Both the position numbers and the translations under genes were made by a program. From Lachnospiraceae bacterium (GTDB lineage: Bacteria > Bacillota > Clostridia > Lachnospirales > Lachnospiraceae): a stretch of 6,391 bases of DNA. Below, one piece after another: positions 6,014 to 6,391 of the stretch. The stretch is taken from assembly GCA_017958585.1 (NCBI GenBank), contig JAGDCK010000140.1, positions 1 through 6,391 of the forward strand, in the 5' to 3' direction. The notes below the pieces were generated by a model that was given only the letters and a program-made list of their open reading frames with translations, had not been told where the DNA came from and searched no databases. Every line of letters starts with the position of its first letter. Positions within the stretch are counted from its first letter, which is position 1.

Positions 6014-6391
6014 TTAGTATTCAAAGTCAAGTTTATCCACCGTGCCTTCGCCCGTAAACTCATTTAACAGGTTCCCTAAAACATAGACGCAACCCTTGTC
6101 TTTTGAATAACCGTATACGTTGTGACTTTTAAGTTTTACGGTTCCATCCTCCATGGAAATATAGGGAAGGATAAATGATCCGTCCTCTTTTTCATACATA
6201 TATTCTCTCATGGCATCATTTACGGGATAATCTCTTAAAGCTACAAAGGATGAACCGGCCAGGGGGCTGAAAGTCTTTCCCTCCGACACTTCATCGCCAT
6301 TTCTGTCATACAGAGATACTGTAAGGTCCTTATCATATCCTGACAACACCTTTATAAATCCGTCAAAGCTTTCGATGTAACCTGCATTAAA
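6014..6391 (-). CDS. Unidentified protein, C-terminal part (partial)
   Basis: The reading frame is open from the right edge to the TAA at 6014-6016, giving the last 125 residues of a protein whose start lies outside the window. A GTG at 6349 could be taken as a start, but the frame continues upstream of it (residues FNAGYIESFDGFIKV before LSGYDKDL), so it is almost certainly internal. The segment is soluble and rich in aromatic and acidic residues, with alternating short hydrophobic strands (for example VSLYDRNGDEV and CVYVLGNLL), which suggests a beta-rich domain. I do not recognise the family and see no catalytic motif, membrane helix or anchor. It is followed by a terminator, so it ends its own transcript. 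Confidence 0.7.
   Translation of the reverse strand, partial: FNAGYIESFDGFIKVLSGYDKDLTVSLYDRNGDEVSEGKTFSPLAGSSFVALRDYPVNDAMREYMYEKEDGSFILPYISMEDGTVKLKSHNVYGYSKDKGCVYVLGNLLNEFTGEGTVDKLDFEY

Noticed and set aside
6014..6349. GTG at 6349 as start of a complete 111-residue gene
   Set aside because: The frame stays open upstream to the window edge and no ribosome binding site precedes the GTG.

Overview
This 6.4 kb window looks like an ordinary chromosomal stretch from a low-to-mid GC Firmicute, probably a Lachnospiraceae (Butyrivibrio-like) gut or rumen bacterium. That placement is an inference from strong AGGAGG-type ribosome binding sites, sigma-A-like promoters, hairpin plus U-tract terminators, and a multi-membrane-span GGDEF protein beside a family 2 glycoside hydrolase. 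I saw no marker gene that fixes the genus, and no tRNA, rRNA, CRISPR array, insertion sequence or phage gene.

Layout from left to right. Positions 1-549 (minus) hold the first 183 residues of a family 2 glycoside hydrolase; the rest lies outside the window. A minus-strand terminator follows at 602-631. Positions 636-2490 (minus) hold a two-gene unit: a DJ-1/PfpI-family protein (1942-2490) is transcribed first, then an M18 zinc aminopeptidase (636-1922) 19 bases downstream. A compact divergent promoter region (about 2544-2623) serves that unit and a plus-strand gene for a CYTH/triphosphate tunnel protein (2660-3181), the only gene on the plus strand. A hairpin at 3212-3245 separates this gene from a convergent minus-strand unit. 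In that unit a CaCA-family cation/Ca2+ exchanger (4902-5882) is followed after 17 bases by a membrane-anchored diguanylate cyclase (3256-4884, GTG start). A terminator at 5941-5974 ends an upstream minus-strand gene of unknown function (6014-6391), of which only the last 125 codons are present.

How the genes may work together. The exchanger and diguanylate cyclase are probably co-transcribed, so cation export and a c-di-GMP signal of unknown trigger may share control. The DJ-1-like protein and aminopeptidase form a plausible protein-maintenance or peptide-turnover pair. The CYTH protein probably acts on a triphosphate compound; its substrate cannot be read from the sequence. The GH2 enzyme is a carbohydrate-degradation gene with its own ribosome binding site behind a terminator.

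I did not find a convincing new biological system. The points most worth checking are the exchanger/cyclase pairing, the jelly-roll-like sensor and 7-helix arrangement of a cyclase lacking the usual inhibitory site, and the back-to-back promoters around a perfect palindrome.
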